From Starkeya sp. ORNL1 (GTDB taxonomy: Bacteria > Pseudomonadota > Alphaproteobacteria > Rhizobiales > Xanthobacteraceae), in contig NZ_CP048834.1 of NCBI RefSeq assembly GCF_012971745.1, positions 3,596,001-3,660,000 of the forward strand: 64,000 nt of DNA, given 5' to 3'. The notes under the pieces are model-generated. The model made no database searches, was not told where the DNA came from, and saw nothing but the letters and a program-made list of their open reading frames with translations. A program made the translations under genes and the position numbers. Of the stretch, positions 1-10,576 are shown piece by piece; within the stretch, counting starts at the first letter, position 1; each line of letters begins with the position of its first letter.

Positions 1-1161
1 CCCTTCGCGCTCGGGCAGCCACATCAGGTTCGGCGAATGGAAGTCGCGCAGCGTCCAGACCGGCTTCATCGCCATCGGGCCGCTGAGCGCTTCCGTCCAG
101 AGCGAACGGAACAGCTCGCGCTGCTCGGGCGAGGTCGGCGGCAGGCCCTGGTGCGGCAGATACCAGTCGACCAGCAGTTCGGCCTCGATGAGGAAGGCGC
201 CGATGTCATAGGGTGGCAGCGTATGCTCGATATTCGGCGCCACCGGGAGCGTAGCCGGCAAATCGAGCCTGTGCAGCGCCGCCAGCACGTCGGTCGCCGC
301 CTCGTAGCGCTCCGCCACCGGGGCCGGCGGGGTGCCCTCCACCACCGCTCCGGTGCCGAAATCCTCGATCACCAGCAAACCGGCCTCGAGGTCGGCGGCG
401 TTCACGACCGGCGCCGAGAAGCCGCGCGCCTTCAGGCCCCTCGCCATGGCAACGAAGGGACGGACATCCTCGGCGAGGTGGGCGATGGCGCTGTAGGGCA
501 GGCCGTCGCGCACCGGGGGGCCGTCCGGTCGGCGCGGCGCATCCATCAGCACGGCGGTGCGCCTCGTGCCGACCAGGCGCTCATAGGTGCGCGAAGAAGC
601 GTCGCCCTGCAGATGCCGGCGGCGGGCGGGGCCGAAGCCGGCGAGGTCGATCAGCGCCCGCGTCGCCCGCATCCGCATCAAGGCGGTTGCCAGTCGGCCA
701 TGGCCGATGAGGCGGACGCGCCGCACTGTCGGCGCCGCGCCCGGCGGCATGGAGAGCGATATGTCGAGCCGGTCCGGCGCCAGCGCCGCGCCGCCGGCGC
801 GATCCGGCCATTCCACCAGCGTGATGGCGCCGTCGCGCAACTCGTCCCAGCCGATCTCCTCGAGCTCGGACGGATCGGCGACGCGGTAAAGATCGGCATG
901 CACCAGCCGGGCGCGCGGCAGCTCATAGAGCTGGAGAATGGTGAAGGTCGGGCTCGGCACGTCGAGCCGCTCGTCGGCGGCGATCTCGCGCACCAGCGCG
1001 CGGGCGATGGTGGTCTTGCCGGTGCCGAGCTCGCCGGACAGCGCCACCATGTCGCCGGGCATCAGCATGCTGGCGAGGTCCATGGCGAGGCGCGACGTCG
1101 CCCCCTCGTCGGGCAACACGACGTCCCAGCTGGTCACGTTCACGGTTGCGGCTTCGTTCAT
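1..1161 (-). CDS. tsaE: TsaE ATPase fused to an aminoglycoside-type phosphotransferase (3' end cut by window)
   Basis: The N-terminal ~150 residues are TsaE, the ATPase needed for threonylcarbamoyl-A37 (t6A) tRNA modification in the cytoplasm. Walker A is GELGTGKT at residues 43-50, followed by the HADLYR segment near 88 and the family VEW motif near 117. From about residue 170 the protein continues as an APH/choline-kinase fold: an IEDFG segment near 265, LHRLD, and the catalytic-loop-like LRDFHSPNL close to the window edge. The start ATG at 1161 gives 387 codons with no stop, so the C-terminus lies outside. It sits 13 bp downstream of divL on the same strand. TsaE-kinase fusions are common in Hyphomicrobiales; relatives of the kinase half include AmgK-like sugar kinases, but its substrate cannot be read here. 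Confidence 0.9.
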   Translation of the reverse strand, partial: MNEAATVNVTSWDVVLPDEGATSRLAMDLASMLMPGDMVALSGELGTGKTTIARALVREIAADERLDVPSPTFTILQLYELPRARLVHADLYRVADPSELEEIGWDELRDGAITLVEWPDRAGGAALAPDRLDISLSMPPGAAPTVRRVRLIGHGRLATALMRMRATRALIDLAGFGPARRRHLQGDASSRTYERLVGTRRTAVLMDAPRRPDGPPVRDGLPYSAIAHLAEDVRPFVAMARGLKARGFSAPVVNAADLEAGLLVIEDFGTGAVVEGTPPAPVAERYEAATDVLAALHRLDLPATLPVAPNIEHTLPPYDIGAFLIEAELLVDWYLPHQGLPPTSPEQRELFRSLWTEALSGPMAMKPVWTLRDFHSPNLMWLPEREG

Positions 1162-1174
1162 CCCGCCCGCCTTC

Positions 1175-3709
1175 CTATTGCCCGCCGCCGTCGAGCGGGA
1201 AGCGACACGTCACCAGCGTGCCGCCGCCCGGTGCCGGCTCGATGGCCACGGTGCCGCCGTGCAGTGCCATAAGCGAGCGCACGATGGAAAGCCCCAGCCC
1301 GACACCGCGATGGCGCGAGCCGTTGGTGTGGCTCTCGAAACGGTCGAACACCCGGGTACCGAGCTCGGGCGAGATGCCCGGCCCCTCGTCGCGCACGCGG
1401 AACAGCATGGTGCCGTTCAGACGCTCCGCGGCGAGCGTCACCGTCGAGCCGGTGGGCGCGAAGCCGACCGCATTGGAGAGCAGATTATAGAGGATCTGCC
1501 GCACCCGTTTGGCGTCCGCCCGGAAGTCGCCCGGGCCCTGCGGCGCCTGGATGGCGAGCTTCACCCCGCCCTCGGCCAGGCGATCGCGTACGCCCTCGGC
1601 GGCGCCTTCCATGACGGCGCGGGCGTCAACCTCGGCGAGGTCGAGCGTCATCGCGCCGGCGTCGATGGTGGCGAGATCGAGGATGTCGTTGATGATGGCG
1701 AGCAGCGCGGCGCTGGATTCGGTGATGTGGCTCACATAAGCGCGCTGCTTCTCGTTCAACCCGCCGATGCCGGAATCGTCGAGCAGCTGGGCGAAGCCGA
1801 TGATGGTGGTGAGCGGCGAGCGCAGCTCATAGGAGACATGGCTGACAAAGGTGCTCTTGAGGTGGTCAGCCGCTACCAGCGCCTCGTTGCGCTCCACCAG
1901 CACGCGCTCGACATGGACGGTGTCGGTGACATTTCGGAACGTCACCAGCGTACCACCATCCGGCAATGGCTGGGTCGAGCCGTCGAGAATGGTGCCGTCG
2001 GTGCGCTCCATGCGGAAATTGCTGGGGCGGCGGTCCTCGATCGTCGTCACCGCAGCGCGCAGCGTGGTCCAGAGCTGCGGGTCGGCGCCGAGCGGCCGAC
2101 ACAGCGCCACCACGGCATCGATGTGCGGGCGCTCCTTCAGTGCCATCGGCTGCAGCCGCCACAGATCGAGGAAGGCGGAATTGAACAGATCGAGCCGGCC
2201 GTCGCTGTGGAACACCGCCACCGCCTCGGCGAGCGCATCCAGCGTCTCGCTGCGGATGCGGGTGAGCGCGTTGTACCGGCTCTCCAGCGCGAGCCGTTCG
2301 GTCACTTCGTCGGCGAGATAGGTGACGCCGCCTTCGGGGTTCGGCGCGGTGACGACACGCAGCGTGCGCCCGCCCGGCAGATGCCACCAATGCTCGCGCG
2401 GCTCGATGGCGCGATAGGCCTCGTGCAATTCCTCGCGCCAGGCCCGGAAATCCGCCTGTTCGGGGAGCCGGCGCGCCGCACGCAGCCGGTCGAGCACCGC
2501 GCCGTCGGTCGGCCGGTCGTCGAGGAAGGCCGGGTCGAGCTCGAACAGGCGGGCATAGGCGGCATTGTGGAAGGCGAGCCGGCGGTCGCGGTCGAAGATC
2601 GCCACCGCGGTGGAGAGATGATCCAGCGTGCGCCGGTGCGCGCCGATCACCGCGGCGAGCTCGGCGCGTACCGCTTCGGTCTCGGTGGCGTCGAGCGCAA
2701 TGCCGGCGGAGCTGCCGCCGACGGCGACCTCCAGCACGTCGAGCATGCGCCGCTTGCCGGCGACCACCACGGGCAGGCGCTGCGAGAAGGCGTGGCCCGT
2801 CTCCTGCGCCTTGCCCGCTGCCTGCCGGGTCGGCGCGTCGAGCAGGCTGAGCGCCCGGGTGCCGGCATCCGCGACGTCGCGGGCCTCCACCGCATGGACA
2901 TAGGCGGCGTTGCCCCAGGCGAGGCGGCCGTCACTGCCGCGCACCCAGGCCGGAGCGGGCAACGCCTCCAGCAGCGTCCGCAGCGCCGCGGAATCCGCTT
3001 CCAGCCGGCGATGCGCCTCGATCAGCCGGGCAAGATCCCCGCGCACGCCGGTCACCTCGCGCAGCCGCAGCACCACGGCGCTGCCGACCGGGCGGCCTTC
3101 CGCCTCGACATGCCGGCCATCGTGGGTGACGAGCGACAGCGAGAGCGCCACGCCGCGCCGGCGCAGCCGGTCCACCGCCTCGTCGGCCTCGCGCGCCGAG
3201 GATGGCGCCAGCCAGGCGCCGAAAGCGAGCAGGCGGGATGGCGCGACCACGCCGGTGAAGGCGGCGGTATTGCCAATGATCTCCGGGTCGGCGCCGGGAT
3301 CGCGCCACACCACGATGATCTGCGGCTCGGCCAGCAGCAGCGCGCGGCCTTCCTCGATCTGCGCCTCAAGCCGGGCGATCTCGCTCAGCGTCGCCGCCTC
3401 GCGCCGCGACGCGCCCATGCGGTAGCGGACATGGACGATGGCAGTGGTGGTGGCGAAGGCGATGACGCCGACGAACAGCGCAAAGGCGATCAGCGCGCCG
3501 CGATCGAGCGCGCCCAGCGACATCGCCGCGCCGGAAAGCATGTCCTGGACGGAATTCTGCGCATGGGCCGGCGCGATACCGGCGCCCAGCAGCGACAGCG
3601 CCATTGTGGCGTGGCGCGAGGCACGGCATAGCACGGCCGGAAGGCGGCCCGCCGGCCGCCCCGCTCGTGCGGCGTCCCGCGCACCCCTCATCCCGGCCGG
3701 TCGCGCCAT
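1175..3709 (-). CDS. divL: DivL-type cell-cycle kinase-like protein with Tyr in place of the phospho-His
   Basis: A long sensor-kinase-like protein of 844 aa with an N-terminal hydrophobic segment (IAFALFVGVIAFATTT), several PAS-like units, a HisKA-like dimerisation helix and a complete HATPase domain (N box LLSNAVGF, G1 DEGPGIS, G2 GVGLGLSIV). The H box reads VSYELRSPL, so the residue aligned with the phospho-accepting His is Tyr (about residue 627). That substitution is the hallmark of DivL, which in Caulobacter works with DivK and CckA in polarity and CtrA control. Start choice is uncertain: a GTG at 3739 and ATGs at 3709 and 3604 are in frame. I chose the ATG at 3709, which follows a GGGGG stretch. 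It may be co-transcribed with the downstream tsaE fusion. Confidence 0.85.
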   Translation of the reverse strand: MARPAGMRGARDAARAGRPAGRLPAVLCRASRHATMALSLLGAGIAPAHAQNSVQDMLSGAAMSLGALDRGALIAFALFVGVIAFATTTAIVHVRYRMGASRREAATLSEIARLEAQIEEGRALLLAEPQIIVVWRDPGADPEIIGNTAAFTGVVAPSRLLAFGAWLAPSSAREADEAVDRLRRRGVALSLSLVTHDGRHVEAEGRPVGSAVVLRLREVTGVRGDLARLIEAHRRLEADSAALRTLLEALPAPAWVRGSDGRLAWGNAAYVHAVEARDVADAGTRALSLLDAPTRQAAGKAQETGHAFSQRLPVVVAGKRRMLDVLEVAVGGSSAGIALDATETEAVRAELAAVIGAHRRTLDHLSTAVAIFDRDRRLAFHNAAYARLFELDPAFLDDRPTDGAVLDRLRAARRLPEQADFRAWREELHEAYRAIEPREHWWHLPGGRTLRVVTAPNPEGGVTYLADEVTERLALESRYNALTRIRSETLDALAEAVAVFHSDGRLDLFNSAFLDLWRLQPMALKERPHIDAVVALCRPLGADPQLWTTLRAAVTTIEDRRPSNFRMERTDGTILDGSTQPLPDGGTLVTFRNVTDTVHVERVLVERNEALVAADHLKSTFVSHVSYELRSPLTTIIGFAQLLDDSGIGGLNEKQRAYVSHITESSAALLAIINDILDLATIDAGAMTLDLAEVDARAVMEGAAEGVRDRLAEGGVKLAIQAPQGPGDFRADAKRVRQILYNLLSNAVGFAPTGSTVTLAAERLNGTMLFRVRDEGPGISPELGTRVFDRFESHTNGSRHRGVGLGLSIVRSLMALHGGTVAIEPAPGGGTLVTCRFPLDGGGQ

Positions 3710-3839
3710 ATCGCCCCGGTTCCCCCTCGCCCCAGTCACCGATGCGCAAGCGGGGCCGGGAAGCTCCCGCCGGCGCGAATCAGTCTTGACTTTACCGAAG
3801 GGGGTCCAAGCCTAGAAGGGGCGATCCTGGAAGAGGCGA

Positions 3840-4823
<984 letters not shown>

Positions 4824-4925
4824 GGATATCTCCAACGTGTCCGGCGGACCGGAACGATTATTCTCGTCGGCAGCGTGCCTACCATATCCACGTCGAGACG
4901 TCGAGAAACGAGATTATCAACAAAT

Positions 4926-5369
4926 CTAGATGGTGAAATCTATGCCTTCCGGCAAGCCGCGCCTGGCGCCGTCCTGGGCGGCGGTACGGCACAGCTCTTC
5001 GATGGTAACGCCGTCCAGCGCCACCTCGAAGCCGCGCTCCGCCTCGGCGACCGCCGGCTGCACGATCTCGCGGACGATGGGCGGGAAATTGCCGATCGCG
5101 TCCTCGGCATCCTGTTCCACCACCCGCACCACATCGGCGACGGTGATGCGCCGCCGTTCGCGGGCCAACTCGTAGCCGCCGCGTGGACCACGCACGCCCT
5201 TCAGCACGCCGGCATGCACCAGCGCCTGCAGCACGGGCTCGAGATGGCGGGGCGGCAATTCGTGCCGGGCGGCGAGTGCCTTGGCAGCGACGGGCGTGCC
5301 GCGCGCGTGAAGCGCGACGTCGACGACGGCCGCAATGGCGAGCAGGCTCTTGTCGGACAGACGGGGCAT
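4926..5369 (-). CDS. Rrf2-family transcriptional regulator (CymR-like)
   Basis: A 147-aa Rrf2 protein with an N-terminal winged helix (DKSLLAIAAVVDVALH, then AARHELPPRHLEPVLQALVHAGVL) and the Rrf2 wing GVRGPRGGYELAR. It carries only one cysteine (EELCRTA, near residue 127), not the three-Cys cluster used by IscR for a 2Fe-2S centre. A cluster-binding role is therefore unlikely and a CymR-like role is more plausible. It lies directly upstream of cysK on the same strand and 9 bp downstream of dut. The likely target is cysK or sulfur assimilation, by context only. Confidence 0.85.
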   Translation of the reverse strand: MPRLSDKSLLAIAAVVDVALHARGTPVAAKALAARHELPPRHLEPVLQALVHAGVLKGVRGPRGGYELARERRRITVADVVRVVEQDAEDAIGNFPPIVREIVQPAVAEAERGFEVALDGVTIEELCRTAAQDGARRGLPEGIDFTI

Positions 5370-5378
5370 GCGTCTTGG

Positions 5379-5852
5379 CTAGCGCGATCCGACGCCGCCG
5401 TCGAGACCCGTCGAGCCGAATCCACCGCTCCCCCGTGTTGTTTTTTGCAAATCACCGGATTCGATGAGCGAAACGCGGGTGACCGGAGCCACCACCAGCT
5501 GGGCGATGCGCTGGCCGCGCGCCAGCGTCACCGGCTCGGAGCCGAGATTGACGAGAATCACCTTGATCTCACCGCGATAGTCGGCGTCGACCGTGCCCGG
5601 CGCGTTCAGCACGGTGAGGCCGTTCTTCAGCGCGAGGCCGGAACGCGGGCGCACCTGCGCCTCGAAACCGTCCGGCAGCGCGATCGCGAGCCCGGTCGGC
5701 ACCGCGGCGCGGCCGAGCGGGGGCAGCGTCAGCGGCTCGGCCTCGGGCAGCGCCGCCATCAGGTCGAGGCCGGCGGCGCCTGCGGTAGCGTAGTCCGGCA
5801 GAGGCAGATCGGCGCCGTGATCGAGGCGGACGACAGGAACGGTCAAACTCAC
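5379..5852 (-). CDS. dut: dUTP diphosphatase
   Basis: Trimeric dUTPase (157 aa) that hydrolyses dUTP to dUMP, keeping uracil out of DNA and supplying thymidylate synthesis. Family motifs are visible: [12 protein letters not shown], the uracil-binding stretch [14 protein letters not shown] with the catalytic Asp, and the flexible C-terminal arm GSGGFGSTG. The start is GTG at 5852. Its GTGA overlaps the coaBC stop, so translation is probably coupled. coaBC-dut is a common bacterial pairing. Confidence 0.95.
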   Translation of the reverse strand: MSLTVPVVRLDHGADLPLPDYATAGAAGLDLMAALPEAEPLTLPPLGRAAVPTGLAIALPDGFEAQVRPRSGLALKNGLTVLNAPGTVDADYRGEIKVILVNLGSEPVTLARGQRIAQLVVAPVTRVSLIESGDLQKTTRGSGGFGSTGLDGGVGSR

Positions 5853-7072
5853 GAGGTAGCTCCAAGCGTGTCGGCGATGCGGGCGACGAGGCGGCGCGCC
5901 ACCTCTGTCTTGGAGGCGGTTGGCCAGTCCTCCACGCCATCGGCAGTGATGAGTTGCACGGCGTTCTCGTCGGCCCCCATTACCCCGCCGGCGATGCCAC
6001 TGCCCTTCGACACGTCATTGGCGACGATCCAGTCGCAGCCCTTGCGCGCCCGCTTGGCCTGCGCATAGGCGACGACGTTCTGGGTCTCGGCGGCGAAGCC
6101 GACGACGAGGCGCGGCCGGCGATTGCCGAGCCTTGCCACGGTCGCGAGGATGTCCGGATTCTCGACAAGGGTCAGTTCCGGCAGCCCGCCGCCATCCTTC
6201 TTCATCTTCTGGCCCGCCTCGCCGGCCGTTCGCCAGTCCGCCACCGCGGCGGCGAAGACGGCTGCGTCAACCGGCAGCGCGCCTTCGACCGCGGCCAGCA
6301 TCTGCCGCGCGGTCTCGACGCGCCGAACCTCGACGCCGGCAGGGTCGGGCAGGTTCACCGGCCCACTGACCAGCGTGACGTGGGCGCCGGCGCTTGCCGC
6401 GGCCGCGGCAATGGCGTGGCCCTGCTTGCCGGAGGAGCGATTGGCGATGTAGCGCACCGGATCGATCGGCTCATGGGTCGGGCCGGAAGTGACCAGCAGG
6501 CGCCGGCCGGCCAGCGGGCGCTCGCCGCCGGCGAGCAGACGCTCCGCGGCGTCGGCGATCTCGGTCGGCTCGGCCATGCGGCCCGGCCCATCCTCGCCGC
6601 GCTCGGCCATGGCGCCGGCATTCGGACCGATGAAGGCGATGCCGTCGACCGTGAGCCGGGCGACATTGCGCTTTGTCGCCGGATGGCTCCACATCAACGG
6701 GTTCATGGCGGGGGCGACCAGCACCGGCTTGTCGGTCGCCAGCAACACGGCGCTGGCGAGATCATCGGCGAGCCCGTTCGCCATCTTCGCCATCAGATCA
6801 GCGGTGGCGGGCGCGACGATGATGAGATCCGCCTCGCGGGACAGGCGGATATGACCGACATCCTGCTCGGCCTCGCGGTCGAATAATTCGGTGAAGACCT
6901 TTGTATGGGCCAGCGCGCCGGCGGCGAGCGGGGTGACGAAGTGCTGTGCGGCGCTGGTCATCACCACGCGCACCGAGGCGCCGCGCTCCTTGAGCCGGCG
7001 GATCAGATCGAGGCTCTTATAAGCGGCGATACCGCCGCCGATGACGAGCAGGATGCGCTTGCCGGCCAGCAT
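5849..7072 (-). CDS. coaBC: Bifunctional phosphopantothenoylcysteine decarboxylase / synthetase
   Basis: Two consecutive coenzyme A steps in one 407-aa protein. The N-terminal half is the FMN decarboxylase Coa[17 protein letters not shown] and the substrate-clamp region with [17 protein letters not shown]. The C-terminal half is Coa[31 protein letters not shown], the synthetase signature, then KMKKDGGG. Length is typical. The ATG at 7072 follows a GAGGATC purine run. It ends in a 4-nt overlap with dut, and ubiB lies 58 bp upstream on the same strand. Confidence 0.95.
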   Translation of the reverse strand: MLAGKRILLVIGGGIAAYKSLDLIRRLKERGASVRVVMTSAAQHFVTPLAAGALAHTKVFTELFDREAEQDVGHIRLSREADLIIVAPATADLMAKMANGLADDLASAVLLATDKPVLVAPAMNPLMWSHPATKRNVARLTVDGIAFIGPNAGAMAERGEDGPGRMAEPTEIADAAERLLAGGERPLAGRRLLVTSGPTHEPIDPVRYIANRSSGKQGHAIAAAAASAGAHVTLVSGPVNLPDPAGVEVRRVETARQMLAAVEGALPVDAAVFAAAVADWRTAGEAGQKMKKDGGGLPELTLVENPDILATVARLGNRRPRLVVGFAAETQNVVAYAQAKRARKGCDWIVANDVSKGSGIAGGVMGADENAVQLITADGVEDWPTASKTEVARRLVARIADTLGATS

Positions 7073-7130
7073 GAGTGATCCTCATCACCATCGCCGCGTA
7101 CGGCGGCGTACTCACTTTATACACACGCGT

Positions 7131-8696
7131 TTAACGCAACACCCACCACGCCAGTAGCCCGGCGATCACCCAGAGCGCGATCGTGCCCCAGCGATTGCCG
7201 CGGCCTTCCGCGCGGCCGATGGCTTCCACCGATTCCGGCGCCAGTGCCAGCCCGTCGCGGGTCGCGGCATCGAGCTGGGCGGCGATGCGCTGGCCCTGCG
7301 CGATCAGCTCGGGCAGCGCGTTGACGCTGCGCGCCACCGCGGCGAGGCCGCCTGCGACATCCTCGATGCGTCCGGCAGGGCCAAGATTGCGCTCGATCCA
7401 GGTGCGCACCACCGGCTCGGCGGTCTTCCACATGTCGAGATGCGGGTCGAGCGTGCGGGCGACGCCCTCCACCACCACCATGGTCTTCTGCAGCAGCAGC
7501 AGTTCCGGCCGGGTCTTCATGTCGAACAGCGACGTCACCTCGAACAGCAGCGTCAGCAGCTTGGCCATCGAGATCTGGTCGGCGCGGCGCGAATGGATCG
7601 GCTCGCCGATGGCGCGGATCGCCTGCGCGAAATCGTCGATGGAATGGTGCGGCGGCACATAGCCGGCCTCGAAATGCACTTCAGCGGTGCGCCGCCAGTT
7701 GCGGCTGATGAAGCCGAACAGGATCTCGGCGAGGAAGCGCCGCTCCTTGTGGCCGAGCCGGCCCATGATGCCGCAATCGACCGCCACCAGCCGGCCCTCG
7801 GCATCGACGAACAGGTTCCCCGGGTGCATGTCGGCATGGAAGAAGCCGTCGCGCAGCGCGTGGCGCAGGAAGGACTGCATGACGATGCGCCCCAGCGTCG
7901 GCAGATCGTGGCCGGCGGCGCGCAGCGCGTCGAGATCGTTCAGCTTGATGCCGTCGATCCACTCGGTGGTCAGCACCTCGCGCCCGGTGCGGTCCCAATC
8001 GACCGCTGGCACCCGGAAATCGGCCTCACCCTCGGTGTTCTGGGCGAGTTCGGACAGCGCCGCCGCCTCGAGGCGCAAGTCCATCTCCATCGCCACCGAG
8101 CGGGCGAGCGTGTCGACGATAGCGACGAGCCGCAGCCGGCGGCCTTCCGGCGACGCCTTCTCGCCGATATGGGCGGCACGATAGAAGGCCGCGAGATCGG
8201 TGTGGAAGCGGCGCTGCACGTCCGGCCGCAGCACCTTCACCGCCACCGCACGCCGAACGCCTTCGTCGAAGGTCTCGCCCTTGTGCACCTGCGCGATCGA
8301 GGCGGCGGCGATCGGCGGGCCGAGGCTGGCATAGACCTCCCCGGCAGGCCGGTCGAAGTTGCGGGCAATGGTCTCCTCGGCCACGCCCTGCGCGAAGGGC
8401 GGCATGCGGTCCTGGAGCGTCTCGAGGTCCTTGGCGAGTTGCGGGCCGACCACGTCCGGCCGGGTCGCCAGGAACTGGCCGAGCTTCACATAGGACGGGC
8501 CGAGCCGAGTCAGGGCGGCGGAGACCCGCGCCGCGCCGGTGCCGGCGTGGCGCCGCTCGATCAGCCGCGCGAGCTTGAAGGCCGGCGCGGCGCCGGGGGG
8601 CAGGCCGGCGGGATCGAGCCGCGCCAGCACGCCCTCGCGGGCGAACACGAATCCGGCGCGGGCGAGCCGCAGCGCATCTCCAAGTGGGGTGCCCAA
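7131..8696 (-). CDS. ubiB: UbiB, atypical ABC1/ADCK-family kinase for ubiquinone synthesis
   Basis: A 521-aa member of the ABC1/UbiB atypical kinase family. It has the family KxGQ motif (SYVKLGQFLATRPDVVG), an alanine-rich loop (IAAASIAQVHKG), the catalytic region FFHADMHPGNLFV with VDCGIMG, and a hydrophobic C-terminal tail (TIALWVIAGLLAWWVL) for membrane anchoring. The only start that keeps the conserved N-terminus is TTG at 8696, which has TGAGGG about 7 nt upstream. It lies 9 bp after ubiE and is probably co-transcribed with it. It supports ubiquinone assembly at the inner membrane; the exact chemical role of UbiB is still debated. Confidence 0.93.
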   Translation of the reverse strand: MGTPLGDALRLARAGFVFAREGVLARLDPAGLPPGAAPAFKLARLIERRHAGTGAARVSAALTRLGPSYVKLGQFLATRPDVVGPQLAKDLETLQDRMPPFAQGVAEETIARNFDRPAGEVYASLGPPIAAASIAQVHKGETFDEGVRRAVAVKVLRPDVQRRFHTDLAAFYRAAHIGEKASPEGRRLRLVAIVDTLARSVAMEMDLRLEAAALSELAQNTEGEADFRVPAVDWDRTGREVLTTEWIDGIKLNDLDALRAAGHDLPTLGRIVMQSFLRHALRDGFFHADMHPGNLFVDAEGRLVAVDCGIMGRLGHKERRFLAEILFGFISRNWRRTAEVHFEAGYVPPHHSIDDFAQAIRAIGEPIHSRRADQISMAKLLTLLFEVTSLFDMKTRPELLLLQKTMVVVEGVARTLDPHLDMWKTAEPVVRTWIERNLGPAGRIEDVAGGLAAVARSVNALPELIAQGQRIAAQLDAATRDGLALAPESVEAIGRAEGRGNRWGTIALWVIAGLLAWWVLR

Positions 8697-8705
8697 GCTA
8701 CGCCC

Positions 8706-9482
8706 TCAGATCCGCACGCCGGAATGCAATGCGACGATGCCGCCGGTCATCGGCGTGTAGCCGACCCGGGCGAACCCGGCCTTGCGCATGAGGTCGGCAA
8801 AGACTTCCGGCGGCGGGAAGTTGCGGATCGATTCGACGAGGTAGCGGTAGGATTCGGCGTCCCCCGTCACCAGCCGGCCGAGGCCGGGGATGACGCGGAA
8901 GGAATAGGCATCATAGATGGCGTCTAGGCCGGGGACGTCGACGCGGGAGAATTCCAGTATGAGGCAGCGCCCACCCGGCTTCAGCACGCGGCGCATGCCG
9001 GCCAGCGCCAGTTCCATGCGCGGCACGTTGCGGATGCCGAATGCGATGGTCGCGGCATCGAATGACTTGTCGGGATGAGGCAGGTCCTCGGCATTGGCCT
9101 CGACGAACTCTACCCGGTCCGCCAGCCCGCGCTTCTCAGCGCGCTCGCGCCCGACACTGAGCATCTCGGCATTGATGTCGGCCACCACCGCGGTGACATT
9201 CGGCCCGCCGGCTTCCACGGTGCGGAACGAGACGTCGCCGGTGCCGCCGGCAACATCAAGCAGGCGGAACGGACGGTCGCCCTTGGGCGGGCGGAGCTTG
9301 GAGACCAGCGCGTCCTTCCACACCCGGTGCAGGCCCGCCGACATCAGGTCGTTCATCAGGTCGTAGCGGCGGGCGACCGAATGGAACACCTCATCGACCA
9401 GGCGCTGCTTGTCGCCGAGCGGCACGCTGCGGAAGCCGAAATGGGTATCGGCAGCAGTCGCGGTCGGGTCGGCTTCGGCCAT
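8706..9482 (-). CDS. ubiE: Demethylmenaquinone / 2-methoxy-6-polyprenyl-benzoquinol methyltransferase
   Basis: SAM-dependent C-methyltransferase (258 aa) of ubiquinone synthesis. UbiE/COQ5 signatures are visible: [18 protein letters not shown] near residue 40, the SAM loop [39 protein letters not shown], and the C-terminal [12 protein letters not shown]. It heads a ubiE-ubiB unit. Upstream is a 210-bp divergent spacer toward the DUF2076 gene; I could not pick out clear -35/-10 boxes in it. Confidence 0.95.
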   Translation of the reverse strand: MAEADPTATAADTHFGFRSVPLGDKQRLVDEVFHSVARRYDLMNDLMSAGLHRVWKDALVSKLRPPKGDRPFRLLDVAGGTGDVSFRTVEAGGPNVTAVVADINAEMLSVGRERAEKRGLADRVEFVEANAEDLPHPDKSFDAATIAFGIRNVPRMELALAGMRRVLKPGGRCLILEFSRVDVPGLDAIYDAYSFRVIPGLGRLVTGDAESYRYLVESIRNFPPPEVFADLMRKAGFARVGYTPMTGGIVALHSGVRI

Positions 9483-9692
9483 GTTCTCTCTCGAAGGTCA
9501 GCAGGTTTTCGCAACGATGCGTCGGCGGCGCGGACCATAGCGGAGAGCCGCGCGGCACGCCAATCCCGATCCCCACCCATGGACGAGGCGGGTCAGCAGC
9601 ACTGACCTTACGAAAATTTCATAAGGGGGCGCTCTTACCGTGCCATGTTCGGCTCGTCATATCGCCCTCACGACAACCATGGAGCGAGAGCC

Positions 9693-10562
9693 ATGAACGC
9701 CGAGGAACGCGCCCTCATAGACGGCCTGTTCGACCGCATGCGCAGCGTGGAGAACGCCCCGCGCGATCCCGAGGCCGAAGCCCTTATCGCCCAGCGGCTG
9801 CGCGATGCGCCGCACGCTCCTTATGTGCTGGCGCAGACCGTGCTGGTGCAGGACCATGCGCTGCAGGCGGCAAACGCCCGCATCGAGGAACTGGAAGCGC
9901 AGGTGCGCCAGCCGCCCCCGCAGGAGGAGCGCGGCTCCTTCCTTGGCGGCCTGCTCGGCGGCTCGCGCGGCACCTCGGTGCCGACCGCCGGCCAGCGCCC
10001 CGTCGGCTATGACAATCCCGGCCAGCAGCCGGGTTATGGCCAGCAGGCCTACCAGCAGGGCCAGCCGGGATACGGCCAGCAAGGATACGGCCAGCAAGGC
10101 TTCCCGCAGGGTCAGCAAGGCTTCGGCCAGCAGCCGCCCACGGGCCGCTTCGGCGGCGGCATGGGTGGCGGCGGCTTCCTGTCGTCCGCCCTGACCACGG
10201 CGGCGGGCGTCGCCGGCGGCGCGCTGCTGTTCGACGGCATCAAATCGATGATGGGCGGCTCCGGCAGCCCGTTCGGCGAGGCCAAGGCCGCCGAGACCGC
10301 TGCTGCGGCGACGCCGGCTGCGGATGCCACCGACAAGACCGATGCCGGCTCGGGTGACAGCGGCAGCTTCTGGAGCAATCCCTGGGGCGACAGCTCCAAG
10401 GACGACAAGAGCGGTGCCGACGACAAGACCGCGGCCGCGGACACCGGTGCCGGCAACGACCAGGCGGACCCGTTCCCCTACGAGGACGATGTCGCGTCGG
10501 ACGATTCCGACGACTCTGACAGCGATTTCGACGGCGGCGATTCCGACGACAGCTGGGCCTGA
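9693..10562 (+). CDS. DUF2076 protein with GYGQQ low-complexity segment and acidic tail
   Basis: A 289-aa protein of the DUF2076 family, of unknown function. Residues 1-75 form a charged helical region (MNAEERALIDGLFDRMRSVE and on). Residues about 110-147 are a Gly/Gln/Tyr repeat in which GYGQQ or close variants recur. Residues about 153-195 are Gly/Ala-rich and mildly hydrophobic (ALTTAAGVAGGALLFDGIKSMM), and the tail is dominated by Asp and Ser. There is no signal peptide. The ATG at 9693 has GGAG 8 nt upstream. It is transcribed divergently from ubiE. Database entries often call such proteins periplasmic ligand-binding sensors, but nothing in the sequence supports that. Confidence 0.8.
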   Translation: MNAEERALIDGLFDRMRSVENAPRDPEAEALIAQRLRDAPHAPYVLAQTVLVQDHALQAANARIEELEAQVRQPPPQEERGSFLGGLLGGSRGTSVPTAGQRPVGYDNPGQQPGYGQQAYQQGQPGYGQQGYGQQGFPQGQQGFGQQPPTGRFGGGMGGGGFLSSALTTAAGVAGGALLFDGIKSMMGGSGSPFGEAKAAETAAAATPAADATDKTDAGSGDSGSFWSNPWGDSSKDDKSGADDKTAAADTGAGNDQADPFPYEDDVASDDSDDSDSDFDGGDSDDSWA

Positions 10563-10576
10563 TCGGCCAAACCAGT

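Noticed and set aside
938..3631. 897-aa open frame opposite divL
   Set aside because: Antisense to a gene with clear kinase-like domains; its Arg/Gly/His-rich translation fits no family and is a by-product of high GC.
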